From Acidovorax benzenivorans (GTDB taxonomy: Bacteria; Pseudomonadota; Gammaproteobacteria; Burkholderiales; Burkholderiaceae_C), in assembly GCF_028680575.1 (NCBI RefSeq), contig NZ_JAPCKI010000015.1, positions 1-64,000 on the forward strand: a stretch of 64,000 bases of DNA, written 5' to 3'. The position numbers and the translations under genes are program-made. Shown here one piece after another: positions 61,101 through 64,000 of this stretch; the first letter of the stretch is position 1, and the number at the start of each line of letters is the position of its first letter. The notes beneath the pieces were generated by a model, which worked only from the letters and a program-made list of their open reading frames with translations, did no database searches and was not told the DNA's origin.

Positions 61101-61579
61101 TACGCCACCTCCACTCGTTGCGATGTGGCTTGTTTGCGTATCCATGCGTCGATTTCCGCTTTCACCCAGCGGGACGACTTGCCGACTTTTATTGGCTTGG
61201 GAAATTCATCAGCCGCGATTAGCTGATAGATGCGACTACGGCCAAAACTGACGTAATGCGAGAGAGGCTCAAACGCGAGTAGCGCAGGCGGGAAAGATGG
61301 GTGTGATGATTTAGAACGTGGGCGGCTTCGTCGGTCTGAGTCGGGGTCGCCGTCACCATCCCCATCCTTATCGTCCGATGCTGCCACCTCCGGGGCACCC
61401 GATGCGCTCTCTCCACCTCCACCGGCTTCTGGCATGTCGTCGGAGATGCTCAACGTTGGAGTATGGCCACTGCCAGTCAAGTGACGCTGAACCATGCCCG
61501 CAATGGCGGTGTTGACGATGTCGTAATAAGGATCGCGGCCCAGGTTGCCGATGATGATGACTTTGTTTATGGATGCCAT
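61100..61579 (-). CDS. Chimeric ORF: SSB N-terminus joined to AlpA-type regulator
   Basis: The 159-residue frame opens with MASINKVIIIGNLGRDP, the start of a single-strand DNA-binding protein. After that the SSB fold is absent. A Gly/Asp-rich spacer (about 50-88) and a C-terminal AlpA/excisionase-type winged helix follow (SHYVSFGRSRIYQLIAADEF, then PKPIKVGKSSRWVKAEIDAW). AlpA-type proteins activate excision and the satellite operon. The SSB start probably results from an internal deletion, giving the regulator a new N-terminus. A Shine-Dalgarno GGAAAG precedes ATG 61579. Confidence 0.65.
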   Translation of the reverse strand: MASINKVIIIGNLGRDPYYDIVNTAIAGMVQRHLTGSGHTPTLSISDDMPEAGGGGESASGAPEVAASDDKDGDGDGDPDSDRRSRPRSKSSHPSFPPALLAFEPLSHYVSFGRSRIYQLIAADEFPKPIKVGKSSRWVKAEIDAWIRKQATSQRVEVA

Positions 61580-61676
61580 TTTTCACTTTCCACCCAACTT
61601 TTTTGGGTACTGTGGTTTTGTCCAGCCTCATCCAAAGAGGCGGGCGCATAATATCTCGTAATCCATGGTTGTGCAA

Positions 61677-61721
61677 CACTATCTGTAGTGAATTTTTTGT
61701 GATTGAGCACTATAGGTAGTG
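61677..61721. promoter_or_regulatory. Pair of CACTA-N4-TAGTG operators
   Basis: CACTA-TCTG-TAGTG (61677-61690) and CACTA-TAGG-TAGTG (61708-61721) are two copies of one palindrome with centres 31 bp apart, three helical turns. They lie upstream of the SSB/AlpA operon and just past a terminator, as expected for repressor or activator sites of the element's main promoter. Confidence 0.65.
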
Positions 61722-61734
61722 TTTTCGGGCAAAA

Positions 61735-61750
61735 AGGCCCTGAGGGGCCT
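61735..61750 (-). terminator. Terminator of the 76-aa gene
   Basis: On the minus strand AGGCCC, CTCA and GGGCCT form a hairpin followed by TTTTTG. It stands 8 bp after the stop at 61758 and separates this gene from the SSB/AlpA operon. Confidence 0.7.
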
Positions 61751-61757
61751 CTCGGTT

Positions 61758-61988
61758 TTATGTGCCTCTCGCCAGCCTTTTCGCCAATCCTTCTACTTGG
61801 CTCGCCAGGTCTGCGCACGTCCACAAATAGGCGTCTTGGAGACTGTCGTTCATGTTGCGAAACGCTTCGCCAGAGTTGCCATAGGTGTGGATGAGCAGCG
61901 CGTGCAACTTTTGCGCAGCTTCGCCTAGAGTGTCTGCATCATCTATCGTCAGGCCGTGTGTGTACTGGTTTACAGTTTGAGTAGCCAT
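61758..61988 (-). CDS. Small element protein, unknown
   Basis: The 76-residue acidic, helical protein (MATQTVNQYTHGLTIDDADT, then EAAQKLHALLIHTYGNSGEA) has a perfect AGGAGG 8 nt before its ATG, so it is very probably expressed. It has its own terminator. The family is not recognised; the position after the integrase fits a regulator or an accessory factor. Confidence 0.6.
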   Translation of the reverse strand: MATQTVNQYTHGLTIDDADTLGEAAQKLHALLIHTYGNSGEAFRNMNDSLQDAYLWTCADLASQVEGLAKRLARGT

Positions 61989-62094
61989 TTGTCGATCCTC
62001 CTAGATCGTTGAGTGGTCAGGCAGCCTTGGCGGTTCCGTCGCCCTGGCTGTCGCCTTTGCCGCACATGAACCGGCGTGCGGCTTGCCGGGTATC

Positions 62095-63261
62095 TCAAAG
62101 GGCCAATGCTGCCAAGGCGGAGCGCGCATGGTCGCGGGTCAAGTGCCCATAATGTTTTTCGATCATCGCCACGCTGGTGCCCGCCAGTTGCGCCACCGTC
62201 ATGCTGTCAACGCCCGCATGAATCAGGTCGGTGATGGTGCTGTGCCGGATGCTGTAAGCGGTCGCCTTGGGCGGCAGCTCTGCCAGCGTTGCGGCCTTGT
62301 CGAACTGATAGCCCCATGTGTCCCGGCCCCATGGGCGACCCGCTGAGTTGGTGAGGATGTGTGCGCCTGGCAGCTTGTCCTTGCAGTGCTTGGTGAAGAA
62401 TGTGGCCGTGCTGTCAGGTAGGGAGATTTTGCGATCCCCTCCAGCCTTGTCCTTGCCGATGGTCAGCACGCTCAGGCGCTTGTCGAAGTTGCCCACCGTT
62501 AGCGCAGCAAGCGCACCAGGGCGCAGGGGCAACATGCATAGGGCGCGCAGGAAATCCGCCATATCCGGCGCTGCGGCCTCAATCAGCTTCTTTCTCTGCG
62601 TTCGGTCGAGATACACGTCCCGGCGCTTATCGGCGTTCTTGATGGGCGCCAGCTTGCCGCGCCATGCGAAGTCCGATGTTGTCAGACCGTCCTTGTAGGC
62701 ATGATTCAGGGATGCGCGAAACGTGTTCATGTCCCGATTGATGGCGCTGTCGGAGCGCTGCTTCCCTCTGTTGGCGCCGGTAGGTGTTGGCTTTGCCCGA
62801 AGCGCTTTGCGCCATGCGTCGATGTGGGCGGGCGTCAGTTTTGTCAGTTCCACCCCAGATAGTTTCTGGTCATTCAGGACGTGGCGATCAAAGCGGGCTT
62901 GAGCATCGTCTGCGGCCTTGTCGCCCTTGGTCTCGCGCAGGTTCTGCACATAGCGCTTGCACGCACCGGCCACCGTCATGGCCTCGTTGCTGCCGCCTTT
63001 GCCAAGGTGCTCAAACCACGCCTGCGCCGCCTTGGACGCCGCGTCATAGCGCTGGTGGTCGGGCAGGTCAGTGAAGTCTCCCAGCGCCTTGAATTGCTGC
63101 TTGCCGCTGGCCTCATCCAGATTGCGCGCAGCCCAGGTTCCCGAGGTCCCTGCGGTCATCTTGCGGAACCCCACAAAGCAACCCTTTGCGATCTTGGCCC
63201 AGTAGGGTTCCCGGCGCGGCTTCAGCTTCGCGCGGTCTGAGACTTTGGATATGTTTGGCAT
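62095..63261 (-). CDS. Tyrosine site-specific integrase
   Basis: The 388-residue protein has a SAM-like core-binding domain (about 95-195) and a catalytic domain with R247 in LPLRPGALA, a YSIRH box (R339, H340) and nucleophile Y371 in EKHYGHL. The first residue of the HxxR box is Tyr and the later His/Trp is Thr, a variant common in such integrases. Its start lies 120 bp inside the right core copy, between paired GTACGAAAA sites. It most likely inserted the element. Confidence 0.9.
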   Translation of the reverse strand: MPNISKVSDRAKLKPRREPYWAKIAKGCFVGFRKMTAGTSGTWAARNLDEASGKQQFKALGDFTDLPDHQRYDAASKAAQAWFEHLGKGGSNEAMTVAGACKRYVQNLRETKGDKAADDAQARFDRHVLNDQKLSGVELTKLTPAHIDAWRKALRAKPTPTGANRGKQRSDSAINRDMNTFRASLNHAYKDGLTTSDFAWRGKLAPIKNADKRRDVYLDRTQRKKLIEAAAPDMADFLRALCMLPLRPGALAALTVGNFDKRLSVLTIGKDKAGGDRKISLPDSTATFFTKHCKDKLPGAHILTNSAGRPWGRDTWGYQFDKAATLAELPPKATAYSIRHSTITDLIHAGVDSMTVAQLAGTSVAMIEKHYGHLTRDHARSALAALAL

Positions 63262-63270
63262 GACGGCTTT

Positions 63271-63325
63271 GTACGAAAAGAGTACGAAAAACCATTATGT
63301 CTAAACATGGACAAACGTGGACAAA
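63271..63325. promoter_or_regulatory. Right paired GTACGAAAA sites and TGGACAAA repeats
   Basis: GTACGAAAA occurs at 63271 and 63282, 11 bp apart as at the left end. TGGACAAA occurs at 63308 and 63318, 10 bp apart. Both pairs lie between the integrase gene and attR, where integrase and excisionase sites are expected. Confidence 0.5.
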
Positions 63326-63381
63326 AAATCGCGCTCTCATAGGGAGAACGCTGTCCAAGAGGGTCTCAATTTGTCTATTTT

Positions 63382-63445
63382 GCTGCCCAAGAGCGGCAGC
63401 GGCAAGGTGATGTGGCGCGCGCTGCAGGAGCAGGAAGCGCAATGA
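63382..63445. repeat. attR: displaced original 3' end of the ligase gene
   Basis: This copy encodes LPKSGSGKVMWRALQEQEAQ and a TGA in the ligase frame with no gene in front. It is the host gene's original end, cut off by the insertion. GACCGG/CCGGTC (about 63444-63466) shortly after could be the ligase terminator. Confidence 0.85.
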
Positions 63446-63528
63446 CCGGCCTATCTCAACCGGTCTGACAATCGCAGGGGAAGGGGGGCGCCGCTTTGCG
63501 GCGGCTCTTGGGGCTGACGCGGTGGTGG

Positions 63529-63903
63529 TTAGTGCGCTGCGCTGGCCATGGTCAATTCGCCCAGGTCCCGCTCCAGCAGGGCAGGGTCACCCAGCTGAAG
63601 TTCGATCAGGCGGCGCAGGTGGGTGACGCTGTCCAGGTCAATGCCTTTGCACAGCAGCCCGGTGTGCAGGCCTTGCACATGGGCCACCTCGGTGGACATG
63701 GCAATGTGGTTGCCGGTGTCGGCCAATGGAATGGTCAGCTGGCACAACATGCCTTGCCTCAGCGCGGCCTGTGCGGGCACCATGATCAACGCACCCTTGA
63801 GGGACAAATCCAGCACATGCACGCTGAACGCATCGGTGGAGGTGGTCAGCAGGGCCGGTGCATCAAAACCAACGCGGACGAAGTGGCGGCGTTCATGGGG
63901 CAT
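63529..63903 (-). CDS. PilZ-domain protein
   Basis: The 124-residue protein has the two PilZ c-di-GMP-binding motifs: RRHFVRV near the N-terminus (RxxxR) and LDLSLKGALI (DxSxxG) at about residue 35. It is a single-domain receptor that may pass c-di-GMP to motility or polysaccharide systems; GGDEF/EAL and HD-GYP proteins elsewhere in the window form the same network. ATG 63903 is chosen because a longer frame upstream is Arg/Pro-rich. Confidence 0.82.
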   Translation of the reverse strand: MPHERRHFVRVGFDAPALLTTSTDAFSVHVLDLSLKGALIMVPAQAALRQGMLCQLTIPLADTGNHIAMSTEVAHVQGLHTGLLCKGIDLDSVTHLRRLIELQLGDPALLERDLGELTMASAAH

Positions 63904-64000
63904 CGCTGTCTCCTGGGCGAAGCGGGGGTGGGCACATGCTAACTCAACCGGAGCGTGGCAGTTAATCTTTGGAGGTTTTTGCAAGCATTCGTTAGCATAG

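Larger units (their letters stand above)
56806..63418. mobile_element. Integrated phage satellite or deleted prophage in the ligase gene
   Basis: The element lies between the identical 37-bp cores and is 6.6 kb long. All genes read on the minus strand: integrase next to attR, a small protein, an SSB/AlpA chimera, Rha, a possible replication protein with iteron-like repeats, fragments of a prohead protease and terminase, a connector and a head-closure protein. There is no tail, lysis or repressor gene. Paired GTACGAAAA sites occur at both ends. Capsid-forming phage-inducible islands have such a gene set, but deletion of a full prophage is also possible. Confidence 0.85.

Overview
The window looks like chromosome of a high-GC betaproteobacterium of the family Comamonadaceae, probably Acidovorax or a close relative. 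The evidence is the mix of Bug-type solute receptors, many LysR regulators, a class A beta-lactamase next to an AmpR-like regulator, TTG and GTG starts, and a family of short intergenic repeats built on ATAGCT or AGCTAT plus a GCGC hairpin and a T-run. This is inferred from reading alone; no database was searched. No tRNA, rRNA or CRISPR array was seen.

Layout. 1-126 is the end of an IS3-family element. 256-5783 is an accessory-looking block: a DnaJ-like zinc-finger protein, a tight minus-strand operon (BenE-type transporter, YggS-type PLP protein, class I amidotransferase) and a divergent MocR/PdxR-type regulator. It ends in remnants of an IS3 transposase and of an integrase (5.87-6.17 kb). 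6.3-11.1 kb holds a molybdopterin-fold periplasmic protein, an MFS exporter, metNI and an acetyltransferase. 11.2-15.8 kb is a tartrate/glycerate cluster with a Bug receptor and a divergent LysR gene. 16.0-22.6 kb has an ene-reductase/pirin/isochorismatase operon with its LysR regulator and a MerR/carboxymuconolactone-decarboxylase pair. metQ lies alone at 24.8 kb, far from metNI.

26-34 kb carries signalling genes: a GGDEF/EAL protein with a degenerate GGDEF site, azoR with its LysR gene, an HDOD protein, and a three-gene unit of secreted protein, ECF sigma factor and ankyrin membrane protein. 34-38.8 kb is sulfur uptake (alpha/beta hydrolase, sbp-cysTWA). Three sulfur-related genes (metQ, the hydrolase, sbp) share an ungapped 32-bp promoter motif. 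38.9-56.9 kb has dsbB, a glutathione S-transferase with trhO, a GAF/HD-GYP protein, cheYZ, the AmpR/beta-lactamase pair, argA, an unusual soluble AAA+ protein fused to an FtsH-like M41 zinc protease domain, hrpA (with an intergenic repeat inserted in frame) and an acyl-CoA ligase.

56.8-63.4 kb is a small integrated element in the 3' end of the acyl-CoA ligase gene. It is bounded by a 64-bp imperfect direct repeat with a 37-bp identical core, and it carries paired GTACGAAAA sites at each end. Its genes all read on the minus strand: integrase, a small protein, a chimeric SSB/AlpA-type ORF, a Rha regulator, a 344-aa possible replication protein next to iteron-like repeats, fragments of a prohead protease and a large terminase, a head-tail connector and a head-closure protein. 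There are head and packaging genes but no tail, lysis or repressor genes. This suggests a decayed phage satellite of the capsid-forming type, or a heavily deleted prophage. A PilZ-domain protein follows on the host side.
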